Below, piece after piece: positions 42,248 to 53,394 of a stretch of DNA of 64,000 bases; the first letter of the stretch is position 1, and every line of letters begins with the position of its first letter. The position numbers were made by a program, and so were the translations under genes. Below the pieces are notes generated by a model. That model was given only the letters and a program-made list of their open reading frames with translations. It was not told where the DNA came from and did no database searches. The stretch is from an actinobacterium LLX17 (GTDB taxonomy: Bacteria; Actinomycetota; Actinomycetes; Propionibacteriales; Nocardioidaceae): NCBI GenBank assembly GCA_000471045.1, contig KI301992.1, positions 1,264,069 to 1,328,068 of the forward strand, given 5' to 3'.

Positions 42248-44095
42248 GTGGAGACCATCCGTCGCATCCGGCTCGCCGCCGTCGCCGTCCTGCTGCTGCC
42301 CCTGCTCGTCGCGACCCCGTCGGGGGCCGCCGAGCCCGAGCGGGTCTCCGAGGCGGTGAGCGTCACGGCGTCCGACGGCGTGCGCATCCAGGGCACCGTG
42401 ACCGGTTCCGGCTCCCTCGTGGCCCGGCCCACGATCGTCGAGTTCAGCCCGTACGGACCTGGGTCGCAGACCTTCACCGCCGACGAGAACTACAACCACC
42501 TCCTCGTGGAGGTCCGGGGCACCGGCGGCAGCAGCGGGTCGTTCGACGTGCTGGGTCCCCGCAGCCAGCAGGACGTCGCCGAGGTCCTGCAGTGGGCGTG
42601 CGAGCAGCCGTGGAGCAACGGCCGCCTCGGTCTGCACGGGTTCTCGGCGAGCGCGATCATCGTCTACAACTCGATGCACCTGGACCTGCCCTGCGTCGAG
42701 ACCGCGACGCTCCGGTCCGGGACGTTCGAGCTGTACCGCGACCTGCTCGTGCCGGGCGGGGTCAGCAACATCGTGCCCGGCGCCGCCGTGCTCTTGGGGA
42801 TCGGTGCCCTCGCGCTGGCCCAGGGCCCGGATCGGCTCGCCACCGACCCCCTGTCGTCGGTCGACGCCATCGTCGGCATGCTCGACAGCGGGATCAACGC
42901 AGGATTCCTGCACCCCACGCTCGACCAGTTCTGGGCCGAGCGCGGGTTCCGTGGCGACGTGAACGGCTTCCCGGTCATGGCCGTCAACGGCATCTTCGAC
43001 GTGGAGTCCCGCGGCGCCTTCCAGGGCTACCAAGAGCTGCGTGACAACGGCTCGCACCTCGTGCTGGCCGGCGGGCACGACGGGTTCCCCGCAGGAACCG
43101 ACAACGGCCAGGCGGACATGCAGGCCTGGTTCGACCACCACCTGCGCGACGTCGACAACGGCATCACGGCCAAGCCACCCGTGCGACTGACGATGTCCGA
43201 CGGCGACCGTGAGGACATGCTCGCGGGTCAGTACCTGAGTCGCGAGGCCACCGACTGGCCCGTCCCGGGCACCCAGTGGGCGGCTCTCAACCTCGACGCC
43301 GCTCCCAGTGGCACCGCCGCGACCCTCAACGACGGCAGCCTGACGCTCGGCGCGCCCCAGCAAGCCGCCACCCAGTCCTACGTGCCGCTGCCGACCGTTC
43401 CCTTCGCCAGCGACGTCCCCACCACGGCCCTGCTCGGCGCCGCTGGTCTGGACCTGCTCTCGAACGCCTTCCCCGCCCTGACCGAGATGGGACTGGTCGG
43501 GCTCCCCGGCCTGAGCTACACGACCCCGGCGCTGGTCGAGGACGTCATGGCCGCCGGCCCGGCGTCGCTCGAGCTCTCGCTGTCGACCACCGCGCCGGAG
43601 ACCGCGATCTGGGCCGTGGTCTCCGACGTGCACCCCGACGGCACGGCGCACCCGCTCACGGTCGGGCGCCTGCTGTCGTCCTTCCCGGACATCGTCGAGG
43701 AGAAGTCGCTGATCGACGATGCGGGCCAGGTCGTCCAGCCGTACGGCGACTACAGCACCAAGACAGCCGGTGCGGGCTTCCTGGCGCCGCAGCTGTACCA
43801 GGTCGAGCTGTGGCCGATCGCCAACCGCTTCAAGGCGGGCCACCGCATCAGGGTCGACGTCGTCGGCGCCTCGGCGCTCTCGCTGCCGACCGTTCCCGGC
43901 GTCAACAGCGTCGACGTCGGTGGTACCAGCGGCTCCCGCCTGCTGCTGCCCGTCCTGCCCGAGAGCGATCTCGCGGCCGCACTCACACCTCCGGCGGTCG
44001 CTCCCCCGGTCGTCACCCCGCCCGCAGCGCCGGTCACCCGCCTGGTCGGCGGGCTGCTCGGGATCGTCGGCCAGCTGCTGCGACTGCTGGTCTGA
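42248..44095 (+). CDS. Secreted CocE/NonD-family alpha/beta-hydrolase, divergent paralogue
   Basis: A 615-residue exported relative of the preceding protein. METIRRIRLAAVAVLLLPLL followed by VATPSGAA is the signal peptide. The nucleophile elbow is GFSASA with Ser133, unlike the usual G-x-S-Y-x-G; the acid may be in VNGIFDVES and the histidine in AGGHDGFP. A jelly-roll domain follows, then a Pro-rich linker (VAPPVVTPPAAP) and the Leu-rich tail LVGGLLGIVGQLLRLLV. Activity may differ because of the changed elbow. The two genes probably arose by tandem duplication but have diverged strongly. Confidence 0.87.
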   Translation: METIRRIRLAAVAVLLLPLLVATPSGAAEPERVSEAVSVTASDGVRIQGTVTGSGSLVARPTIVEFSPYGPGSQTFTADENYNHLLVEVRGTGGSSGSFDVLGPRSQQDVAEVLQWACEQPWSNGRLGLHGFSASAIIVYNSMHLDLPCVETATLRSGTFELYRDLLVPGGVSNIVPGAAVLLGIGALALAQGPDRLATDPLSSVDAIVGMLDSGINAGFLHPTLDQFWAERGFRGDVNGFPVMAVNGIFDVESRGAFQGYQELRDNGSHLVLAGGHDGFPAGTDNGQADMQAWFDHHLRDVDNGITAKPPVRLTMSDGDREDMLAGQYLSREATDWPVPGTQWAALNLDAAPSGTAATLNDGSLTLGAPQQAATQSYVPLPTVPFASDVPTTALLGAAGLDLLSNAFPALTEMGLVGLPGLSYTTPALVEDVMAAGPASLELSLSTTAPETAIWAVVSDVHPDGTAHPLTVGRLLSSFPDIVEEKSLIDDAGQVVQPYGDYSTKTAGAGFLAPQLYQVELWPIANRFKAGHRIRVDVVGASALSLPTVPGVNSVDVGGTSGSRLLLPVLPESDLAAALTPPAVAPPVVTPPAAPVTRLVGGLLGIVGQLLRLLV

Positions 44096-44101
44096 GCGCG
44101 C

Positions 44102-44965
44102 TCAGGCGCGTCGGCGGATCAGACCCTCCTGGGCGACCGTGGCCACGAGGGTGCCGTCCTCGGTGAAGACGCGAGCGGTGCTGAGCCCGCGCGCACCCGA
44201 GGCCGACGGCGATGCCTGGTCGTACAGCAGCCAGGCGTCGGCACGCAGGGGCCGGTGGAACCAGATGACGTGGTCCAGCGAGGCCGGGATGACCTCCGGT
44301 GAGCCGATGTAGACGCCGTGCGGGATCAGCGCGGCACCCAGCAGGCTGAAGTCGCTGATGTAGGCGAAGGCGGCGTTGTGCAGCGTCGGGGAGTCGGGCA
44401 GCTCGCCCGAGGCGCGGAACCACATGCGTTGCAGCGTGGGCATCGCCTGCCGCGACGGATCGTCCTCGGCGCGGTTGTCGCCGACGTACCGCAGGTCGAA
44501 GGAGGCCCACTCCTGCTTCCAGCGCTCGACGTACTCCTCGTCCTGGAGGTTCAGCACCTCCAGAAGCGTCGGCGAGTCCTCCGGCGACGGGACGTCGGGC
44601 ATGACGTCCTGATGGTCCCAGCCGTCCTCGCTCACCTGGAACGAGGCGGTCATGTAGAAGATGATCTCGCCGTGCTGACGGGCCGCCACCCGGCGCGTGG
44701 TGAACGAGCGGCCGTCGCGGACGTTCTCGACGTCGTAGATGATCGGGATCGCCGGGTCGCCGCCGAGGATGAAGTACACGTGCAGCGAGTGCACGTGCCG
44801 GTCCTCGGGCACCGTGCGCTGGGCCGCCATGAGGGCCTGCGCGGCGACCTGACCGCCAAAGACACGCTTCAGGGAGGTGTTGGGCGGCTGGTGGCCGCGG
44901 AACAGCCCGACCTCCAGCTCCTCGAGGTCCAGCAGTCCGACGAGCTCGGTGAGGGAGGCAGGCAC
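44102..44965 (-). CDS. tesB: Acyl-CoA thioesterase II
   Basis: Hydrolyses acyl-CoA to free fatty acid and CoA. A double hotdog of 287 residues with RVFGGQVAAQAL, SLHVYFI, then in the second half FAYISDFSLLGAALIPHG and LDHVIWFHRP. The catalytic Asp/Gln/Thr set of TesB appears in SDFSLL, the SxxG segment SASGARG and ATVAQEGLIR. GTG at 44965 is chosen since a TAGGAT box ends 7 bases upstream and itself contains the ATG of the longer reading. Confidence 0.93.
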   Translation of the reverse strand: MPASLTELVGLLDLEELEVGLFRGHQPPNTSLKRVFGGQVAAQALMAAQRTVPEDRHVHSLHVYFILGGDPAIPIIYDVENVRDGRSFTTRRVAARQHGEIIFYMTASFQVSEDGWDHQDVMPDVPSPEDSPTLLEVLNLQDEEYVERWKQEWASFDLRYVGDNRAEDDPSRQAMPTLQRMWFRASGELPDSPTLHNAAFAYISDFSLLGAALIPHGVYIGSPEVIPASLDHVIWFHRPLRADAWLLYDQASPSASGARGLSTARVFTEDGTLVATVAQEGLIRRRA

Positions 44966-44972
44966 GCGCCTC

Positions 44973-44978
44973 ATCCTA
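44973..44978 (-). promoter_or_regulatory. Probable -10 box for leaderless tesB
   Basis: Minus-strand TAGGAT ends 7 bases before GTG at 44965. Confidence 0.55.
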
Positions 44979-44992
44979 CCGACGCCGGGAGC

Positions 44993-45910
44993 CTAGCCGT
45001 CGTCGTCCTTGCGCTGCTTGGCCAGGAAGTCCTCGAACTGGTTGGCGAGCTCGTCGCCGCTGGGCAGCTCGTCGTCGCTGGCGAGCAACGACTGCGCCGC
45101 GCCGCGGCTGAAGGCGTCGTACTGCTGCTCCAGACCCTGCAGGACCTCGACGCCCTGCTGCTCGGAGATCTGCGACTCGATCTCGGCCACGGCGACCTCC
45201 TGCCGGGCGCGCAACGGCTCGAGGTCGAGCTGCAGCCCGAGCCGGCCGATCGCCGCGTCGAGCAGCGCGATGGCGCCACCCGGGAAGTCGACCTGCGCCA
45301 GGTAGTGCGGCACGTGCACCACGTAGCCGGCGGCGTCGTGGCCCCACGAGCCGAGGCGGTACTCCAGCAGCGACTGCGCCGACGACGGCACGGTGACCTC
45401 GGCCGACCACAGGTTGGTGCGGTCGACGAGGTCGGGCCGGGTGCCGTGCGCGGTGACGAGCAACGGGCGGGTGTGCGGAACGCCCATGGGCACGGCGCCG
45501 AGGCTCAGCGTCAGCGGGACGCCGAGCCGCTCGATGACGTCGCGGACCTCGCGGGCGAAGCCCTCCCACCCGAAGTCGGGCTCGGGCCCGGACAGCACCA
45601 GGAAGGGGTTGCCGGCGAGGTCGTGCTCCTCGACGACCTGCAGCCGCGGCTCCTCGTAGTCGAGGTAGTGGTCCTGCACGAAACGCAGCGGAGGACGGCG
45701 GGCGCGGTAGTCGTAGGTGGCGTCGATGTCGAAGGAGTGCAGGACCTCGCCGTGGCCGGACGTCAGGTGCTCGACGGCCAGGCGCGGCGCGCTGCCGGCG
45801 GCCAGGAAGCCATCGAGCGCCACGATCAGGACAGGGCCACTGCCGGGCCGGGCGTTCGGGCGCGCAGGGGCAGTGCTGGTGCTGGAGTCACGTCGTCGAT
45901 GCCACTTCAT
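44993..45910 (-). CDS. PAC2 family protein (proteasome assembly chaperone-like)
   Basis: A 305-residue member of the PAC2 family common in actinobacteria. After a basic, disordered 25-residue lead come VLIVALDGFLAAGSAPRLAVEHL, FVQDHYLDYEEPRL, NPFLVLSGPEPDFGWEGFAREV and GAVPMGVPHTRPLLVTAHGT, all typical. The acidic C-terminal coiled region ends in QFEDFLAKQRKDDDG. Its role is not defined; relatives are thought to act with the Pup-proteasome or as assembly factors. ATG at 45910 lies 6 bases after GGAGG, better spaced than the TTG at 45916. Confidence 0.88.
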   Translation of the reverse strand: MKWHRRRDSSTSTAPARPNARPGSGPVLIVALDGFLAAGSAPRLAVEHLTSGHGEVLHSFDIDATYDYRARRPPLRFVQDHYLDYEEPRLQVVEEHDLAGNPFLVLSGPEPDFGWEGFAREVRDVIERLGVPLTLSLGAVPMGVPHTRPLLVTAHGTRPDLVDRTNLWSAEVTVPSSAQSLLEYRLGSWGHDAAGYVVHVPHYLAQVDFPGGAIALLDAAIGRLGLQLDLEPLRARQEVAVAEIESQISEQQGVEVLQGLEQQYDAFSRGAAQSLLASDDELPSGDELANQFEDFLAKQRKDDDG

Positions 45911-45923
45911 CGTCAACCTCCGG

Positions 45924-47822
45924 TCAGCCGGTCACATTCCCGAGAGTGACCAGCGTGTCGTCGGCCACGGCCTGCGGGGTGAGGCCGAGCCGTTCGAGCA
46001 GCACGTCACGCTTGGCGTGCGGCAGGAACTCCTGCGCGACGCCGTGCACGCGCACAGGAGTGAGGACGCCGGCATCGGCGACGGCACGCGCCACCGTCAC
46101 GCCCGCGCCGCCCTGCCGGCCGTTGTCCTCGATCGTGACGACCAGCTGATGCTGGCCGGCGAGGTCGACGACCGCGGGATCGAGCGGCGCCACCCAGCGC
46201 GGGTCGACCACCGTGCAGGCGACCCCGTGGCCGGAAAGCAGCTCAGCGGTGTCGAGGGCCAGGTGCGCCATGGCGCCGAAGCCGACCACCAGCACCGTGG
46301 CGTCGTCGTCGCGGCGCAGCACGTCGACTCCCCCGACGCGCTCGACGGCCTCGACGTCGTCGGGCACGGCGCCCTTGGCGAAGCGGACCACCGAGGGGGC
46401 GTCGTCGATCTGGACGGCCTCACGCAGCAGCTCGCGCAGGCGCATGCCGTCGCGCGGCGCCGCGAGGTGCAGCCCCGGCACGAGCTGCAGAAGCGAGAGG
46501 TCCCACATGCCGTTGTGCGACGCACCGTCGTCGCCGGTGACACCCGCGCGATCGAGCACGAACGTGACGCCGCAGCGGTGCAGAGCGACGTCGAGCAGCA
46601 CCTGGTCGAACGCGCGGTTGAGGAAGGTGGCGTACACGGCGACCACGGGATGCAGCCCGCCCATCGCGAGGCCAGCCGCGCAGGTGGCGGCGTGCTGCTC
46701 GGCGATGCCGACGTCGAAGACGCGATCGGGGAACTTGTCGGCGAACGCGTCGAGGCCGACCGGGTAGAGCATGGCGGCGGTGATGCCCACGACGTCCTGG
46801 CGCTCGTCGGCGATGCGCACGACCTCGTCGCGGAACACCGACGTCCACCCGGCGGGCGCGACCGCGACGGCGTCGCCCGTCTCACGGTCGAACGGGGCCG
46901 CCTGGTGCATCTGGTCGTTCTCGTTCTCGACGGCGATGTCGTAGCCGTGGCCCTTGGTGGTGATGACGTGCACGAGCACGGGGCCGGAGAACCGGCGTGC
47001 CGCACCCAGGGCACGCTCGACGGCGGGCCGGTCGTGGCCGTTGACGGGGCCGATGTACTTGAGCCCCAGGTCCTCGAACAGGCCCTGTGGGGCGAGCGCG
47101 TCCTTGACGCCCTTCTTGAACGCGTGGAGCGCCTCGTACGCCGCCGGACCCACGGGGCCGCCGTGCATCGTCAGGCGTTCCTTGATGGCCTGCAGCGTGG
47201 GTTCGTAGCCCGGGCTGGTGCGGATGCCGGTGAGCCGGTTGGCGAGACCACCGACCGTGGGCGTGTAGGAGCGGCCGTTGTCGTTGACGACGACCACGAG
47301 GCGGCGGTCGCGGTGGGCGGCGATGGAGTTGAGCGCCTCCCAGGCCATGCCGCCGGTCAGGGCGCCGTCGCCGATGACCGCCACGACGTGCCGGTCGGAC
47401 CCCAGCAGCTCGTTGGCGCGGGCCAGGCCGTCGGCGTACGACAGGCTGGTGGAGGCGTGGGAGTTCTCGACCCAGTCGTGCTCGGACTCCGACCGGGACG
47501 GGTAGCCGGACAGGCCCTGCTCGGTGCGCAGCTGGTCGAAGGACGTCGCGCGCCCCGTGACCATCTTGTGCACGTAGGACTGGTGGCCGGTGTCCCAGAT
47601 GATGCGGTCCTGCGGCGACTCGAACACGCGGTGCAGCGCCAGCGTGAGCTCGACGACCCCCAAGTTGGGCCCGAGGTGCCCACCGCGGGCGGCGACCGAC
47701 GTGATGAGCAGCTCACGGATCTCGGCGGCCAGCTCGGTCAGCTGGGCGTCGGTGAGATCGCGCAGGTCGGCGGGACCCTCGATGCTCTCGAGGAGCTCGC
47801 GGCTTCCGTCCGATCCGGCCAT
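45924..47822 (-). CDS. dxs: 1-deoxy-D-xylulose-5-phosphate synthase
   Basis: Joins pyruvate and glyceraldehyde 3-phosphate, the first step of the MEP isoprenoid pathway. ThDP motif: [15 protein letters not shown]. Other family blocks are [38 protein letters not shown]-equivalent [18 protein letters not shown], and the transketolase C-domain at the end. It has 632 residues. The ATG lies 6 bases after a TAGACT box. Polyprenyl precursors made here also feed ctaB and menaquinone synthesis. Confidence 0.97.
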   Translation of the reverse strand: MAGSDGSRELLESIEGPADLRDLTDAQLTELAAEIRELLITSVAARGGHLGPNLGVVELTLALHRVFESPQDRIIWDTGHQSYVHKMVTGRATSFDQLRTEQGLSGYPSRSESEHDWVENSHASTSLSYADGLARANELLGSDRHVVAVIGDGALTGGMAWEALNSIAAHRDRRLVVVVNDNGRSYTPTVGGLANRLTGIRTSPGYEPTLQAIKERLTMHGGPVGPAAYEALHAFKKGVKDALAPQGLFEDLGLKYIGPVNGHDRPAVERALGAARRFSGPVLVHVITTKGHGYDIAVENENDQMHQAAPFDRETGDAVAVAPAGWTSVFRDEVVRIADERQDVVGITAAMLYPVGLDAFADKFPDRVFDVGIAEQHAATCAAGLAMGGLHPVVAVYATFLNRAFDQVLLDVALHRCGVTFVLDRAGVTGDDGASHNGMWDLSLLQLVPGLHLAAPRDGMRLRELLREAVQIDDAPSVVRFAKGAVPDDVEAVERVGGVDVLRRDDDATVLVVGFGAMAHLALDTAELLSGHGVACTVVDPRWVAPLDPAVVDLAGQHQLVVTIEDNGRQGGAGVTVARAVADAGVLTPVRVHGVAQEFLPHAKRDVLLERLGLTPQAVADDTLVTLGNVTG

Positions 47823-47828
47823 TTCGCC

Positions 47829-47834
47829 AGTCTA
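47829..47834 (-). promoter_or_regulatory. Probable -10 box for leaderless dxs
   Basis: Minus-strand TAGACT ends 6 bases before ATG at 47822. Confidence 0.6.
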
Positions 47835-47859
47835 GCGAGCCACCCGTGGGCTGCCCGGC

Positions 47860-48366
47860 TCAGGACAGCCTGCCCCGCTCGTGCCGGAGGGCCGGCCGGT
47901 CCGTGACCTCGACCGTCTCGATGGTGGCTTCGTGGCGCACGGACCAGCCGGTCTCGGTCGTCGCGACGTCACTCACCCGGCACGAGGCGCGGGCCACGGC
48001 GTCGACCAGGGCCGGACCGTGCTCGGTCGCGGCCCACTCGCCCACCGTGAACGGACCGCCCGGCGCCGGGCCCGCTCCGGCGAACACCTCCGCCAGGCGG
48101 TCGTGACCGCCACCCAGCACGTTGACGACGCACGGGGTCCCGACCTCGAGGGTCTCGGCAAGGTCCGACAGCGGGTCGAGCATCATCACGATCACCCCGG
48201 GGTCGCCGTCGACGACGAGGAGCGAGGAGACCGTGAGCCCCACCCGGCCGCGGCCCTCGCCCGTCGTGACGACTGCGACGCCCGTGGGCCAGCGGCCGCG
48301 CAGACGACGAACGGGCATCCGCTCCCCCTCAGGAGGGAGGAACGGATGCCCGTCGTGGATGGTCAT
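47860..48366 (-). CDS. Flavin reductase family protein
   Basis: A 168-residue FMN-binding split-barrel protein. WPTGVAVVTTG, VGLTVSSLLVVDGDPGVIVMMLDPLSDLAETLE and CVVNVLGGGHDRLAEVFAG are the family blocks. Such proteins supply reduced flavin to partner oxygenases or act as small oxidoreductases; no partner is adjacent. The gene starts 3 bases after the acn stop and should be cotranscribed with it. A second start at 48318 (MPVRRLRG), behind GGGGAG, gives the more usual N-terminus; an 11-bp inverted repeat covers that site. Confidence 0.83.
   Translation of the reverse strand: MTIHDGHPFLPPEGERMPVRRLRGRWPTGVAVVTTGEGRGRVGLTVSSLLVVDGDPGVIVMMLDPLSDLAETLEVGTPCVVNVLGGGHDRLAEVFAGAGPAPGGPFTVGEWAATEHGPALVDAVARASCRVSDVATTETGWSVRHEATIETVEVTDRPALRHERGRLS
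48311..48353 (-). repeat. 11-bp perfect inverted repeat over the flavin reductase start region
   Basis: ACGGGCATCCG (48311-48321) and CGGATGCCCGT (48343-48353) are separated by 21 bases, and an inner CTCCC/GGGAG pairing is possible. In RNA the hairpin would enclose GGGGAG and the ATG at 48318, so it could limit translation from that start. Confidence 0.6.
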
Positions 48367-48369
48367 CGC

Positions 48370-51165
<2,796 letters not shown>

Positions 51166-51268
51166 GGTGCACATCTCCTTGGGCCGCGGTTGATCCCATC
51201 CTGCCCCGACACGGCGGGTGGCCGCACGGTCAGGTTCGCCTTACACCGGCGCGGGATCGAAGGTTTTT

Positions 51269-51286
51269 TATCTTGATATCAAGATA
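51269..51286. promoter_or_regulatory. 18-bp perfect palindrome upstream of acnA (operator candidate)
   Basis: TATCTTGATATCAAGATA is fully palindromic, is AT-rich in GC-rich surroundings, and follows a run of T. It lies in the 140-base gap before acnA, after the RDD gene stop. The form suggests binding of a dimeric repressor such as a MarR, GntR or TetR protein. Corynebacterium AcnR controls acn from an analogous place but with a different sequence. Confidence 0.65.
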
Positions 51287-51305
51287 CCTGATGTCGAGCG
51301 GCAGG

Positions 51306-52013
51306 TCAGAGCAGGGAGGGCAGCTGCCAGATGAGCGGCCAGAAGAACGCCAGGTACAGCGTGACGATCGTCAGCACGCCGATCAGCCCGATGACGTCGA
51401 GGGCCAGGAGCCACGTCCGGTGCTGCGGCGTGGTGAGTGCACCCTCGCCGGTGGCCTCCTCGACCCGGGTGCGGACGACCCGGTCCGCCAGGCCGCGGTC
51501 GGTCGGCAGCAGCAACGGCACGAGGATGACCAGCAGCGCCACGTAGGCCGCTCCCCCGACGTGCCACTCGTCGGGTGTGAGCCGGCGGAGCACGGTCGGC
51601 AGTCCGATCGGCACCACGGCCAGGGCCAGGTCGAGAAGCACGGCCAGGATCAAACCCCGCAGGAGGCCACGCAGCGCGCCCGTCGGACGCCCGGAGGTCG
51701 CGTCGACGACTCGCAGGCCCACCCGGTGCTTGCCGATGCTGTGTCCCCGCACGCCCTGGCGCAGGCCGTTGTTCAGCAGCAGGAAGACCTCGCCGGCCAC
51801 GAGACCGGCCAGGATGAGGTCGTTGGACAGGCCGACGGCCCAGAACGTCTCGCTGTCGTCGACCACCACCCGCGCGACGACGTAGATGAGCGCCCCGGCG
51901 GTGAATGCGGTGGCGAACAGGAGCGCGTCGTGGAGCATCGCGTCGCGTCGGCGCTGACGAACCGTCAGCAGCGGCGCGTCGTCGGTCGTGACGTCCTCGC
52001 CGGCCGTGTCCAT
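51306..52013 (-). CDS. RDD family membrane protein
   Basis: A 235-residue membrane protein with about five hydrophobic segments. It opens with RQRRRDAMLHDALLFATAF, where the family's first Arg-Asp signature is modified, and has GHSIGKHRVGLRVVDATSGRPTGALRGLLRGL after the third segment, the most conserved RDD region. PTDRGLADRVVRTRV is near the C-terminus. The role of most RDD proteins is unknown. It follows the large membrane proteins by 31 bases and may be in the same operon. Confidence 0.85.
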   Translation of the reverse strand: MDTAGEDVTTDDAPLLTVRQRRRDAMLHDALLFATAFTAGALIYVVARVVVDDSETFWAVGLSNDLILAGLVAGEVFLLLNNGLRQGVRGHSIGKHRVGLRVVDATSGRPTGALRGLLRGLILAVLLDLALAVVPIGLPTVLRRLTPDEWHVGGAAYVALLVILVPLLLPTDRGLADRVVRTRVEEATGEGALTTPQHRTWLLALDVIGLIGVLTIVTLYLAFFWPLIWQLPSLL

Positions 52014-52044
52014 GGGTCCATCATGACCACCTCGGCCGCCGATG

Positions 52045-53394
52045 TCATCGCATTGACCGCACGAACCGGGCCGCGGCGCGCCCGTCGCGCGCCCGGTCCT
52101 CCCACGTGATGCCGCCGATCAGGAGCACCAGACCGGCCAGTCCGATCAGGATCCAGCGCGGCAGGGCCAGCGCGAGCGGCCCGAGCTCGACGACCACCAG
52201 CAGAGCCAGGACCGCCGCACCGGCCACGAAGGGGGCCTGCCAGTGCCGCCACACCCCGAGGCCGAGGGCCACGGCGGCCGCCAGGGCGAGGACGAGCGCG
52301 CGCCAGCTGATCGGGTCCGCGAGCGCCTGCGGCAGGCTGGGGAGCAGTGCGAGGGTGACTCCGGCCCCCAGCGCTCGGACCGTGCCGATCTGGGGGTCAC
52401 GGCGCATCGCCCACGCTCCGGCGAGCAGGGCGACAAGCGCGAAGGGTGCCGTGTAGGCCTCGACGACGTCGACGTCGGAGGCGGCGAGCCGCAGCACCCA
52501 GGCGATGCCGAGAGCGACCGCACCCGCCTCGCGGTAGGCGCGACGTCCCGGCACGAGCAGCCCGACCGCGACGGCGGCGACACCTAGAACGGTCCACCAG
52601 CCCGCTTGCCAGCCCAGCGTGGCGAACCCGGTCCCACCCCCCAGCGCCAGAGCGACACCGAGGACCGCCACGAGCTCGACGCCGAGCAGCGCGGGCCAGC
52701 GGTGAAAGACGGCGGCTGCCACCGCGATGGCGAGGGCGACGGTCAGCACGATCGTCACCTCCCACTCACGCTCGATCTCGAGGTCGGGACGGGTCGCGAG
52801 CAGCGTGACCACGACCAAGGACCAGGCCGCGGAGGCGGCTGCAGCCACGGGCCGCAGCTCGACGAGCCGCAGTGCGAACGTGGCGGCGGCCAGGGCGATC
52901 GCCGCGGCAGCGGCCAGGAGGGTCAGGGCGTCGCGGGACGCGATGACGGCAGTGGGAGCGACGGCCAGCAGCAGGACCGGTGCGACGTCCCAGCCACGCG
53001 GGCAGGTGCGGGCCACGGCCAGCCCCAGGACCCCCGCGGCGAGGACCAGCCCAGCGAGGGCGACGGACTCCACCGACGAGGAGCTCAGGGCGGCCAGCGC
53101 AGCAGCGGCTACGAGCAGGCCCGCGACACCCCGGAAGTGGCGACGCTCCTCCCGCGGCTTGTCCCACCGGGTGACGAGCAGCGTGGCGGCCGCCAACGCA
53201 AGACCACCGAGGAAGACGACCCATCCAGCGGCCGGAGCCTCCGGCACGGGCGAGGTGCGGTGCAGCAGCCCGCGCGACAGCGGGTCGTCCCAGCCGCTGA
53301 CCCAGCTCGCCGTCACCCGACCGGCCCAGCCCAGGCTGGCCACGACCACGACGGCGGCGACGGGAGTCGCGGCGAGGCGGAGCCCGAGGGTCAC
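52045..53394 (-). CDS. Hypothetical polytopic membrane protein (second half of SCO7613-like pair)
   Basis: A 449-residue, almost entirely hydrophobic protein with about fourteen membrane segments rich in Ala, Val and Leu and no soluble domain. It ends in the basic tail TWEDRARDGRAAARFVRSMR. The GTG start at 53394 overlaps a TGA stop of the preceding gene's restored frame (GTGA). It may be a separate coupled gene or the C-terminal half of one large protein of the SCO7613 C-terminal-domain type. Function unknown. Confidence 0.65.
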   Translation of the reverse strand: MTLGLRLAATPVAAVVVVASLGWAGRVTASWVSGWDDPLSRGLLHRTSPVPEAPAAGWVVFLGGLALAAATLLVTRWDKPREERRHFRGVAGLLVAAAALAALSSSSVESVALAGLVLAAGVLGLAVARTCPRGWDVAPVLLLAVAPTAVIASRDALTLLAAAAAIALAAATFALRLVELRPVAAAASAAWSLVVVTLLATRPDLEIEREWEVTIVLTVALAIAVAAAVFHRWPALLGVELVAVLGVALALGGGTGFATLGWQAGWWTVLGVAAVAVGLLVPGRRAYREAGAVALGIAWVLRLAASDVDVVEAYTAPFALVALLAGAWAMRRDPQIGTVRALGAGVTLALLPSLPQALADPISWRALVLALAAAVALGLGVWRHWQAPFVAGAAVLALLVVVELGPLALALPRWILIGLAGLVLLIGGITWEDRARDGRAAARFVRSMR

